In this document: positions 47,340-56,759 of the stretch, piece after piece
Layout: each line of letters begins with the position of its first letter
Position numbering within the stretch: the first letter of the stretch is position 1
Source: Symsagittifera roscoffensis
Lineage: Eukaryota > Xenacoelomorpha > Acoela > Convolutidae
Reading direction: 5' to 3'
DNA length: 64,000 nt
Assembly: GCF_963678635.1 (NCBI RefSeq)
Contig: NC_087070.1
Span: 24,244,933 to 24,308,932 of the forward strand
The notes under the pieces: generated by a model
Database searches by the model: none
Seen by the model: the letters and a program-made list of their open reading frames with translations, nothing else
What the model was told of the DNA's origin: nothing
Position numbers and translations under genes: made by a program

Positions 47340-47545
47340 ATCTTTGTTATCTTAGAAAAATCTTGAGGAATCTTGATCATATCTTAATGAAAATCTTGGC
47401 TGTCTTGGCAAGTTCTTGCCAAAGAGTCTTGGAAGATAACAAAGATTCTTCAAGACGATTCAAAGAATCTTGAAGAAAAAACAAGGATAGCGAAGATTTT
47501 AAAAAAAGATTTTTTGACGATTTACGAAGAATCTTAATTGATTGA
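47340..47545. repeat. AATCTTGAAGA-rich repeat, second cluster
   Basis: Same word family as 2,286-2,485: AATCTTGAGGAATCTTG, AAGATTCTTCAAGA, GAATCTTGAAGAAAAAACAA. No coding content. Confidence 0.55.
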
Positions 47546-47831
47546 TTGCCCAACACTGCTTTTGAACTGAGAATCATAACAAAAACTTCATGTCAGAAAT
47601 TCATGTCGAAAGATCCACTTTCTGACATCACATCAACTCGCAGGTGTATTTGCACAATTATAGAAACAGATTTCCATACTAACAACTCTAAAAAAAATGT
47701 TCAAAACATTAACTATCAAAAAAAATTTCACACAAACTTATTAATAATTTAAAACCTTCGAACACGTTGTTCGATGCAAACTTTAGACAAAGAGGAAGCA
47801 TAGTTTCGCATCATTTGCAATACAGCGCAAG

Positions 47832-48135
47832 CAGGGTTGCGTGTTTAAAATTAACCTGATTTAAATCGATGATTCAAATCCGATTTTAATCAAAAAACAA
47901 AATTCAAAAAAATCAACTGCGCAAGTTTATTGCGTCATCCTACCGCGGTAAACAATTATATGTTCAACAAATATTCGTGTGTTCTGCTTTCGGGTGCTGA
48001 GTTAGTAATTTCACTTGAATTGAATGATTCTTGAAATAAAAACGTTTTCAATAAAAATCTAAAAAATCAAGGAAAAACAATAAAAATCGGATTCAAATCA
48101 ATTAAGAATATACATCAGATTTTTATGCAACCCTG
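47832..48135. mobile_element. hAT-type MITE, 304 bp, with 8-bp target duplication
   Basis: The ends CAGGGTTGCGT and its inverse (ATGCAACCCTG) form an 11-bp TIR typical of hAT elements. Flanks are AGCGCAAG (47,824-47,831) and AGCGCTAG (48,136-48,143), 7 of 8 identical, the 8-bp target-site duplication of hAT transposition. The inner arms are also inverted (GATTCAAATCCGATTTTAAT against AAAATCGGATTCAAATC). No transposase. Confidence 0.85.
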
Positions 48136-48443
48136 AGCGCTAGCGTGGCAATTCAAGCTGGCGCACAAAAAAAAAGAGACGGAAGTAACTAAAAAAATAT
48201 AGTCCTGAGAAGCTTGACTACGGGCTTACTCTTAAATTGGCTATGAAATGTTTTTAAAAATTAAGAAATTTTTTTCGGCTGTTTTTAAAGATTGTGAATA
48301 CTCTTTGAAAAATCATGAATAGTCTTGGAAACTAATTCCTCTGTTGAGCTGCCTCAGCCATCGCACACTTTTTTCAGACGTATTCATGTAGTTGGGAGGC
48401 TTAGGTACCTTGGAAAAAGCCGCAAGTATTGTAAACTTTCTTT

Positions 48444-49117
48444 CCCGCACCGAGCGCCCATGGATCATAATCGATTATATTAACATAATATGGTCAGCAT
48501 CTATAAAATGACAAAATAATCGATTATAATGCATTAAAAATGGATTATAATCCTAAATTTTTTTATCCCAATAAAATCCTTTTTAATCGATTATAATGGA
48601 TTTTTTCGAGGGCTTATTCATGAAATTTACAATTTTGTTCAAAATTATTTCATTTCCTGTTTTGTGTAGTTGCTACGTGTTATGTTTCATAAAATGTTAC
48701 ATTTCAGAAAAAATTTTATTTATTTTTTGTCTCTACTTTTTCTAATTCATCGCAGTTTAAAACTTCATTTTACTGTTTTTTTTACCATATAAATCGCTAA
48801 AAAAATAATCGAATTTAGTTGAAAAAATGAAATGGATTATAATCAATTATAATGGATTATAATGGATTTTCATTTCAAAATAATCAATTATAATGGATTA
48901 TCTTGGCAAAAAAAAATCGATTTCAGTGACAAACATAATGGATTATTATCGATTATAATGGATTATAATGGATTATTTTTGTTCAAAAATAATCGATTAT
49001 AATGGCTATATAATCAATTTCGTGGTCTGAATTTTACATCAGTAATGGATTATAATCGATTATTTTGTCTCGGGAATCCATTATAATCGATTAGAATCCA
49101 TGGGTGCTCGGTGCGGG
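48444..49117. mobile_element. TIR element CCCGCACCGAGC family (674 bp)
   Basis: Left CCCGCACCGAGCGCCCATGG, right the inverse CCATGGGTGCTCGGTGCGGG, one mismatch in 20. It is flanked by TT (48,442-48,443) and TT (49,118-49,119). The interior is made of dozens of TAATCGATTATAATGGATTA words, themselves palindromic. No protein. Confidence 0.85.
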
Positions 49118-49119
49118 TT

Positions 49120-49901
49120 GCTATCTTTGATAAATCTTCAATAGTTTTCAAGATCTTGCCAACATTTCTAAGATGACTGGACTTGGGGTATTGGTTATAA
49201 ATATAAAGAGAGATATTGAATGACTGAAAGATATTATTTAGATAATTGAGCAAATTGAAAAAAGTTCTCTAACAAAGATGGTTTAGATAATTGAGCTAAT
49301 TGAAAAAAGTTCTCCAAAAAGATATACAGACGATAATCTTTTATAATTCACTAAAATGCATTTAAAATTTTTTCGCTTCCAAGTGATTAGAAGGTACTTG
49401 AATCCATTCCAAATTCTTTTCTCCCGGAAACATCTTTGCGGGGCTGTTTGTCATTTGGGTGGTCTCTATGATATCACTGCTAATAAGAATAAAATCAGTC
49501 TTGTTAATTGAAAAGAAGCTCGCGTTATGTTCCCAAGTGGACCATAATTTGGATCAAATGTCCCCCTACGCCACCCAGTAAATAAAACCCACCTTTATAA
49601 GTAACTAGTTCAGAGGTAAAGCAGATGCAAATTTTGTACGATTTTGTAAGATTATTTGCTACTAAAGTTCCCTAACTTTACATAAAATGATAATTCGAGA
49701 CGCCTGATTGGTTTGAGCTCAAGGCGTTCTTATCTTTCATATAGTGTTCAAAACTTTAAAATCGCACTATGCCTGGGAACTAGCACAATTATTCCGCCAT
49801 CATCATTTCGTTGAAAATAAAAATTTAAGTTAGTTGCTGAAAACATGTATTTCTATCTTGCTCCAATTTGTCGTAGTTGTTTGTTCGTTTGAACTACTTC
49901 A
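49120..49901. other. No recognised gene; 48-bp tandem pair
   Basis: TTTAGATAATTGAGCnAATTG with AAAAAAGTTCTC is repeated in tandem at 49,236-49,315. Nothing else. Confidence 0.5.
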
Positions 49902-51041
49902 GGATCTACTTAACCATCTCCCTCCCCTTTTCAGAAAGGAGAGTGATTGTCAAGTAGATTAAGCTAGTAGAGTTTTCGACCAATCAGAATGCTGCAATAA
50001 AATTAGAAATCTCCCCGGGTTGACCTCCATAGACAAAAATAATAATCATACAATTCCATAAACTAAGTCTATGAAAAAATACTAATCGTACAAATTTCAT
50101 ACATTTTGCTAAAATGGTGTCATTGAATTTTCGAACAACTTTTTTCTTGTTTTGGCATAAAATTCGGTGTATCGTACTAAATAAAAAACGAAAATTTTTG
50201 TCAAAAAAAAATGCTAATCATACAATTTCCATATATGGAAAATGTATGAATAGCATTTTTTTGATGGCGACGTATTTTTGAAATTGCCCCCAAACATTTT
50301 TTTGTGTTTATTTTCAACCGCAAATTGATTTTCGTACTCAAACAAACATTTTTTGAAAAAAAATTTTTGCATGCAAAATTTAATTTTTTGTGTGTATAAC
50401 GTAGTCCTGGATATACTAATATTGGATTATTTTTCCTTTTCTCTTCATAACTTTTGTCAAAAACGCTTAAAATTCCTCTTTCTTTTTCTTTTGAATGACA
50501 TGTTTTTGTATGCCTTGATCAATATCTGGTAATTTAAAATTTCAAATTTAAGAAGTAATCATCTTTGAAAGTTTTTGCCAAAATTTAAAATTTCGTTACT
50601 TTCATTAGATTATTTGTGTGAGACCGAATTATAACTTTCAGGCTGTTTCATATGCATTTTTAATGCGCAACGGCCAAACCTTTGGTTACTACGTTTGTGT
50701 AACCAAGGTTGATGTCATTTGTGTTCGGTTACGAACACAACCAAAAAATTTTGAGAAATTAAACTGTAAAAAATCAATATTTTTGGTTTATGGTAAAATG
50801 CTAGTCATAAAATTTCCATATATGAAAAAAATACTAATCATAGACCTTTCATGCAATTTTCTGTACTTATGGAATTGCATGAAAAGTGTATGATTAGCAT
50901 TTTTCAATATATGAAAATTGTATGACTAGCATTTTTGGTCAACCCGGGTCAATACAAAGCTCTAGTGCTAATTTATTGTATTTGTTTATAGGGGTGGATA
51001 TTTTTAAGTAGATACCATAGGGGAGATTGTTAGTTAGATCC
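49902..51041. mobile_element. GGATCTAC MITE, second copy, split by a transposon
   Basis: 49,902-50,013 and 50,949-51,041 together match the intact copy at 20,422-20,642: GGATCTACTTAA, GACCAATCAGAA, CAAAGCTCTrGTGCTAAT, then a GTTAGATCC end. The 935-bp insertion between them is the CCCGGGTTGACC element. Confidence 0.8.
50014..50948. mobile_element. CCCGGGTTGACC-family TIR element, complete (935 bp), nested
   Basis: Left end CCCGGGTTGACC, right end GGTCAACCCGGG, flanked by TC (50,012-50,013) and TC (50,949-50,950). Comparison with the empty site in the MITE at 20,422-20,642 (TTCTCAATTC) supports a 2-bp TC duplication. The interior includes CATACAATTTCCATATATGG palindromes. No transposase frame was found. 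Confidence 0.85.
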
Positions 51042-51564
51042 TACTACAAAGCAACATCAGAAATAAAATGAAAATATTTTTTTTCCATATCTCCTGTCTC
51101 ATCAAGATTGTTAATTATTGAAATATCCAATTTATTGTTTTCAATCACCCGTATTATAATAGTAGTATCAGCCCAAATTCCAATTCAAATTTTTGCCTAC
51201 TGACTTTCTTTGAAAAATGTAAAGGATCTTGTCAACTATTAACCTCATTTCAGTTTTCCGAAAACTAACTCTGGGTGCCACATTTTGAATAGCTTTAAAT
51301 TTCAGATAAAATAACTAATCAAATTTCTTGAAGTTTGTCTTATATAAATAGTCAGTAATACAAAAACGAACGCCCAAAAACGAAAACCGAATTTTGAACA
51401 TTTTTGAATTGCACATCCATACAGAAATGGTTGTCAAAAATAATAATGCATAGAGGAGGAAATTGTTAATAAAGTCAAAAATGGGGGAATTTGAAAAAAA
51501 AAATTGGATTTAACATAGGAGCAGTGTTGTCACTGTTTCATATTTTTTGTGTTTGCCTTTGCAG
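51042..51564. other. No recognised gene; upstream of an exon-like segment
   Basis: AT-rich, possibly intronic to the exon at 51,565. No upstream exon was identified. Confidence 0.4.
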
Positions 51565-51732
51565 ACCTTGCCACTGGGATGAGGAAGCACAACAAACACG
51601 TTGAGTCTCTACGAGATGATACACTGTTCCATGATGAGTACACAGTTCGTATAATCGGCCAGTTGCTCATTCTTCTCATTGCAGTCCCTCTGAACAGTAT
51701 CGCCATCTACTCTTTCTGGGGCATACACGCAG
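51565..51732 (+). CDS. Exon-like segment encoding a membrane helix (possible GPCR TM1)
   Basis: A strong acceptor (TTTGTGTTTGCCTTTGCAG) precedes 51,565 and a good donor (CAG|GTGATA) follows 51,732. The 168-bp segment is open in one frame, enters and leaves in phase 1, and is visibly less AT-rich than its flanks. It encodes a polar stretch with LATGMRKHNKHVESLRDD, then a hydrophobic helix GQLLILLIAVPLNSIAIY followed by SFW. An N within the helix after small or hydrophobic residues resembles TM1 of rhodopsin-like receptors (conserved N1.50), but one helix cannot prove the family. Neighbouring exons were not found. Candidate first exons ending in phase 1 exist at 24,131 and its tandem copies, and as the alternative donor at 44,571. 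Joining them is speculation. Confidence 0.5.
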
Positions 51733-52017
51733 GTGATAACAACATTAACAACTATTTCCGAATTACTGACAGTATGAATAGGCGTCAGCAAACTTTTTTA
51801 TCCTAAATGAAAAACGGGGAGGTATATATAAAATTTTGAGTGAAAGGGATTGATTTTTGGTTTTTCTTACTGACTGAAGTGATGATTTCCCAGATCTCTC
51901 TAACTACAAAACGACCCAGTTTTGAAAACAGTTCCTGACGCTGGCAAATTTTCCATGAAACTGAAAAAGAATAGTTTTTAACCCTAGCCATTGCGTCCAA
52001 AATTAGTAAGCAATGAC

Positions 52018-52136
52018 GACAAAGGCACATCGGAGTTGGTCAGCAAGAATTTGCTGTCTTGAATATTGCCTTGAATATTGACAAAGGCACATCGGAGTTG
52101 GTCAGCAAGAATTTGCTGTCTTGAATATTGCCTTTT
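52018..52136 (+). repeat. Perfect 62-bp tandem duplication
   Basis: GACAAAGGCACATCGGAGTT and the next 42 bases occur at 52,018 and again at 52,080 without a visible difference. The duplication is recent. Confidence 0.9.
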
Positions 52137-52149
52137 TGATCATGATGAA

Positions 52150-53262
52150 AATCTAAAATTCCAAAGACAAGTCTTTAAGTATGTTCCAAAAAGTAAGTAG
52201 ATTCCACTTACAAAATTTCTGTGGAATCCGCGTACAGATATTTGTAACGTAGATTTTGTCGGCATATTAGTTTGTTGCGGAGATTCTGCAACGAGCGAAT
52301 ATAAATAGTTTTTCCGGATTCCGCAAAGGTAAGCGGACACCGCAAAAGTAATTAAATTTCGGAAATATATGCGCCTTCTACATACAATTTACGGTGTCCA
52401 CTTACAGTTTCGGATTCTGCAACCGCTTAAGTTTACTAAACACATATATTATCAATTGTTTATGGATTCCACAAACTTTTCCGGAATCCGCAAACTTTGG
52501 TGCAAATTCCACAACTTTAAGAACGGATTCCGTAAATAAGCCTGTATTTGGAGCGATTTTGGGCAACACAGAGTTTCAGCTATTTTTCCGTGGGACCCCA
52601 AAGGTAAACAAGACTGCTCGTATCAGGGCGAAGCCCTGAATGTTCCGACTGCCTTTTAAGGTTTATTGAGCAGCAGTAATACATAAAAAAAATAAATGAA
52701 ATGAAATAAAATGAAATTTTTTTTCTAAAATTTTAAATTTTTAATGAAAATCATCCCCCCCACGCCATATAAATTACAAAAAAAATAGATTTCGTTCCTT
52801 GTAACAAATCAATTATGGCAAATAAGCTTCGTTCAACCAATTTGGAACGATTTATAAGACGGATTAAATCTCGTTTACGCGTTCAAAGCGCGAATTATAT
52901 TGCGCGTTAATTGTCCCAAATTGGTCAAAATGGCCAAAATGGCAATCTTTAAACCCTCATAACTTTGCGAAAAATGATCACAGGTGAAATATCTTTTCAA
53001 ATTTAAGCTCAGGACAACAATACTTTTTGAATGATATATGATATAAAAAAATTCCGTCAAAAATAGCTAGTTAAAAAGCCGAAATTTGTCTGAAGAAAAA
53101 AAAACCCACCCCGAGCACAAATATTCCGTTACTTTCGTATCGAAAGTCGGAACAATAAAATTACAGAAAAAAGCAATGATGCGGATTTCGCAACAATACT
53201 TGCTTTGACCTGTTGCGCACTCCGCTTACAATTCACAAAAAGCACAGATTGTCCTCGTAATG
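52150..53262. mobile_element. CATTACGAGG-family TIR element, split by a Helentron-like insertion
   Basis: The left part (52,150-52,608) has AAGACAAGTCTTTAAGTATG, GGATTCC/GGAATCCGC repeats and a CTATTTTTCCGTGGGACCCC block. The right part (53,155-53,262) has CAATTCACAAAAAGCACAGA and the TIR TCCTCGTAATG. The left TIR is lost. The interruption is 52,609-53,154. Confidence 0.7.
52609..53154 (-). mobile_element. Helentron-like non-autonomous element (546 bp), complete
   Basis: Read on the minus strand, it starts TGTTCCGACT (53,154-53,145), overlapping a hairpin ACTTTCG-TAT-CGAAAGT. Near the other end it has the matching inverse AGTCGGAACA (52,650-52,641), then the perfect hairpin CAGGGC-TTC-GCCCTG (52,638-52,624), then ATACGAGCAGTCTTG. 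A terminal repeat at one end, its partner set inside the other, and a palindrome just before the 3' end are the known marks of Helentron-associated (HINE/DINE-1-like) elements. No Rep/helicase frame. Confidence 0.6.
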
Positions 53263-53589
53263 CCGCGGAAGGTATAATATTTTTGGCAGGAAAAACCAAC
53301 ATATCCTGACGAACCTAAAAAATAACAAAATCTTGTTCATCTTATTTTGGATTGAAAACAAAATGGTTCTTTTAAAAACCTTTAACCTTTAATTTTTTTC
53401 TCACTTTTCACTTTCAATTCAGGGCAAATTAATTTTCGATGTAACAAAATAATCTTATCAGAAGGAAGTTTGTTCCCTTTTGTTCAAGAAATTGCGCCCA
53501 AAATTATTGGTCCCTTTTGGTCCCTTTTGTTCTCATCACAATTTTTGTCCATTATGGAGAAGTATTTGCCCGATATTCTATATATGAAG
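53263..53589. other. No recognised gene
   Basis: Short interval between the TIR element and the Gypsy-2 5' LTR. Two copies of TTGGTCCCTTTTG lie near 53,505-53,530. Confidence 0.5.
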
Positions 53590-53985
53590 CGTATGATTTA
53601 ACCTTGAATTATTTTTGTTTGAAAATCATTTGAACATTCCCTCAATGGTTTTTAGAGCCGAATGAATTCGGTCATTGTTGTGCATTAAACAATAACTTTC
53701 AATTCATTTTAACAACGTATTTTAACCTAATGTTAAATTAGATGGCTAACCACTTCTTTACTAGTTTTTTGTACTAATCATGGTTTGAAAGCTATCTTAT
53801 TTTTATTGGCAATTCTACCCTTTTAAACCGAATTTCTGTCAAAACTAGTCATAGTATAAAAGCCAGCCTAACTTCCGTCTTATGTTTATAATTTAACAAT
53901 TTAGCTTAATTCCAAATTTGAAATGACGCAAACAAACGAGTTGGATTAACGTTAATTAGAACTTTTCTATTTCAGTATATTAAAC
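53590..53985 (+). repeat. 5' LTR of Gypsy-2 (approximate)
   Basis: Aligned to 59,301-59,654 through GTATGATTTAACyTT, TTTTAACCTAnT, TTAGCCAACCnCTTCTTTACT-like, a TTnTACCCTwTnAA block, CTAACTTCCGyCTTnTGTT and TAACnATyTAGnTTAAT. The right edge is uncertain. Confidence 0.7.
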
Positions 53986-54005
53986 GAAACCATCAAATTT
54001 CTTTG

Positions 54006-55412
54006 AGGGTGTCCAGTAAGTTTCAACGAACAGTTATAATAAAGGGTTCAGTCGATATCAAAGATGTTATCAAGCTTACGGTCAAAAATGAACTAATCTA
54101 TTCACAACACCAATCATCGGAAGCGCCGAGGAAAAAACCATCTCACTTCAAGGGAAGAATGAATCAAACAAGACTGCTCGTATCAAGGCGAAGCCTTGAA
54201 CGTTCCGGCTGCCTTTTAAGGTTTATGGAGCAGTAATAACACTAAAAATTTCAATTTTTAGAAGAAAAAAAATTTAATTTAATTTTTTTTTTACATTAAA
54301 TTTTTTTTAAATAAAAATCATCCCCCCACTAGCCATATAAAATACAAAAGGATGGATTTTGCTCCTTGTAACAAAACAATTATGGCAAATAAGCTTCTTT
54401 CAAGCAATTTGGAACGATTTTAAGACGGATTAACTCTACGCTTACGCGTTAATAGCGCGAAATATATCGCGCGTTAATTGTCCCAAATTGGCCAAAATGG
54501 CAATCTTTAAACCCCCGTAACTTTACGAAAAATGATCACAGGTGAAATATCTTTTCAAATTTGAGCTCAAGACAACAATACCTTTTGAATGATAAAAAAA
54601 ATTCCGTCAAAAATGGCTAGTTAAAAAGTCGAAATTTGTCTGAAGAAAAAAAAAACCCACCCCGAGCACAAATATTCCGTTACTTTCGTATCGAAAGTCG
54701 GAACAGTTACTTGGACTAATAATTCCGACGGGACATCCCTCGGTCGGGACAAATACGAATTTGAAGTAAGGATGGGGGACTTTTTAGTTTTTGCTATTAA
54801 TAAAAATAATGAACGGAACCTTATTAGAAACCGCATAGAAAGAGGAGTTAGAGCAATTTGCTCAAACGAAAAAAGCTGAAGAAAACAATCATTGTAGCAA
54901 TTGAGAACTATATAGCAATTGCGTCCTGTATAACTTATGAAAAAGACCTCCGCGAACTCAAAATAACTGATCGATTCCTGAATTTTAAAATCGTAAACAA
55001 ACTTATCAAGAAGGCTCAGGTAGTGTTATTTTTTGGAGGACGATCAAAATCATTGGAAATTACTGGTGAGATTTTAATTGAAAAGTTGGATTGCGAGAAA
55101 TCAGAAACTGCACATTTTTGAAAGGGCTGAAAAAACTTGCTGAGAAACAGCATCTTGCTGTGTAGGCATCTGGGAGTCTGTGAACAACGGCATCTGGAAA
55201 TCAAATATTCTCAACACAGCTGGCACCATCAACATAAACTGAATCTCGGACAATCGCAAAAAAATCCTCACAGGCCGTCAAGACAGCCGCACAAAATCAA
55301 ATTCGAGTCTGATATCTGTACAGCCACAGGCTCTGAAACACAAAAGCGAAGTGAGTTTAAATTTTTTATGCGAAGCGTATTCAAAAAATCCAGAATCCGT
55401 AGACAAGATTAA
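54006..55412 (+). pseudogene. Gag-like region of Gypsy-2, split by an insertion
   Basis: Before the insertion one frame gives FQRTVIIKGSVDIKDVIK and a basic APRKKPSHFKGRMN end (54,021-54,165). After it (from 54,708) frames give TWTNNSDGTSLGRDKYEFEV, RNRIERGVRAICSNEK, then, in other frames, charged helical stretches such as KIVNKLIKKAQ and KGLKKLAEKQHLA. The location between LTR and pol and the charged composition suggest Gag. No zinc knuckle is recognised. Stops and frame changes throughout, plus the insertion at 54,169-54,705, abolish function. Confidence 0.45.
54169..54705 (-). mobile_element. Helentron-like non-autonomous element (537 bp), complete
   Basis: Same family and orientation as 52,609-53,154, highly similar over its length. 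Minus-strand start TGTTCCGACT at 54,705-54,696. Terminal hairpin CAAGGC-GAA-GCCTTG (plus-strand view, 54,184-54,198) is perfect although one base pair differs from the other copy. The inner repeat partner is mutated (CGTTCCGGCT). It lies inside the gag of Gypsy-2. Confidence 0.6.
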
Positions 55413-55789
55413 CTGTGTAAATACCTATCTATTTTAACGACCAATCAAAACCAATTCAAATAAGAGAAAAACGCAATCTCATTCACTTACTTCCAATTTT
55501 TAGCCAATGTATTGACTAACAATTTCGGAAAAATCACATCAAAAAAATTAGCTAGATGTTCAAAGGATTGATTTACATCTCCAATCGTTATTTTCACAAT
55601 AAAAGATAGGTAGATTAAACTGGCTCTAATCTCTAAAACGTTGAAAAAACAAAAATAATGTATCAAAAGCTTAACTTGCTTGAACTGATTGATATTGAGG
55701 TATTGAAAATCTGGATTTTTGTTCAATGAGTTAAATTATCCTTACAGCAAATGCTTCTCGCAAGAAAGAAATTTGTAACAAAGCTAAGA
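55413..55789. other. Unrecognised part of Gypsy-2
   Basis: This is where protease and RT would be expected. I see no retropepsin DTG or YxDD motif in frame, so this segment is deleted or decayed beyond recognition. Confidence 0.4.
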
Positions 55790-56265
55790 CCCACCATTTC
55801 GCTGCTAAGCTTAAAACGACTATAAAATGTGACGCTTCACATCTGGCGTCAAGAGTGCTCCTAAAACAGGACCAGAGGAGAAATTGAAAGACAGTAGCCG
55901 TTGCTTGTAATTTTTTAAACGTTGCAAATTAAAGTTTGTCACGAATGAGCTTCAACTAATGGGAGCAGCTAGTTTGAATTGGACGTTTTAAATTTGTTAT
56001 CTGGGCCAAAATTTTTCGTTTCACACATAAAAAAATTTAATAGGGTCCTCAGGAGGCGATAAAACACGTTTAAGGCACAATCTTGCCTAAAATGTTGGGT
56101 TGACAGGCTTTTGCTTAATGTTTTTACCGTTTTACCACGTAAAGAAATAGGATTTGTGGACTAAATTTGAAGACACCCAATAAGTGAGCCCGTACCAGTC
56201 GCAATTTATGATCCAAATTTCATTATCGCATTTGTGAACCATATTAGAGTTTTTTCGTTATAAAA
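55790..56265 (+). pseudogene. Ty3/Gypsy RNase H fragment of Gypsy-2
   Basis: TIKCDASHLASRVLLKQ (about 55,820-55,870) is the RNase H start with its catalytic Asp. A TNELQLMG segment (about 55,944) is the conserved helix around the STNELELL motif. Another frame from 56,097 gives WVDRLLLNVFTVL, KEIGFVD and RHPISEPVPVAIYDPNF, the RNase H end and the linker to integrase. At least two frame changes and several stops are present. The family call is secure. Confidence 0.8.
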
Positions 56266-56759
56266 CAAGTAGAAACGAATGATATCAAAGACTGCAATCT
56301 GACTGGTCGAAATCAGAGCAAACAAACATCAAGCAAACTTGGAAATAAGAGTTGAATTAGGAATACTGCAGACTTTTTGTTAGCTTATGGCACTCGGTCT
56401 AAAACTTCACTCGCGTACAGAATATTGGTTTCCATCCTGCAAAACGTTAGGTTTCTTAATTTTGTAATTTTAAAGAAAAAGTTCGATTGAATTGAACGAA
56501 TAGAACTGAGTATTTGTCGAGTATGCTCTCCCCGCTGCTATCCCCGTTGCAGATAAAACTTCAGTAACGACCTTGAATCCAAATTCAGAACCAGCTTTGA
56601 GCCGTTTATCGGTAAATCAATAAGTGTCTTGATTCTCCTGGCGGAGATTTTTAATACAAGGTTCAGGTCCCTTCTCCCCAAACAAGAATTAGTCTCGAAA
56701 ATATAAAAAAATTATCGACGCAGGAAGAAAACTAACAAACTACATCTGTGAGAGTAATA

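Noticed and set aside
52609-54705. The two 540-bp repeats as LTRs of one retrotransposon (TG...CA ends)
   Set aside because: The shared sequence continues about 32 bp beyond the TGTTCC end through the hairpin in both copies, so the ends are not LTR ends. The actual Gypsy-2 LTRs are at 53,590 and 59,301.
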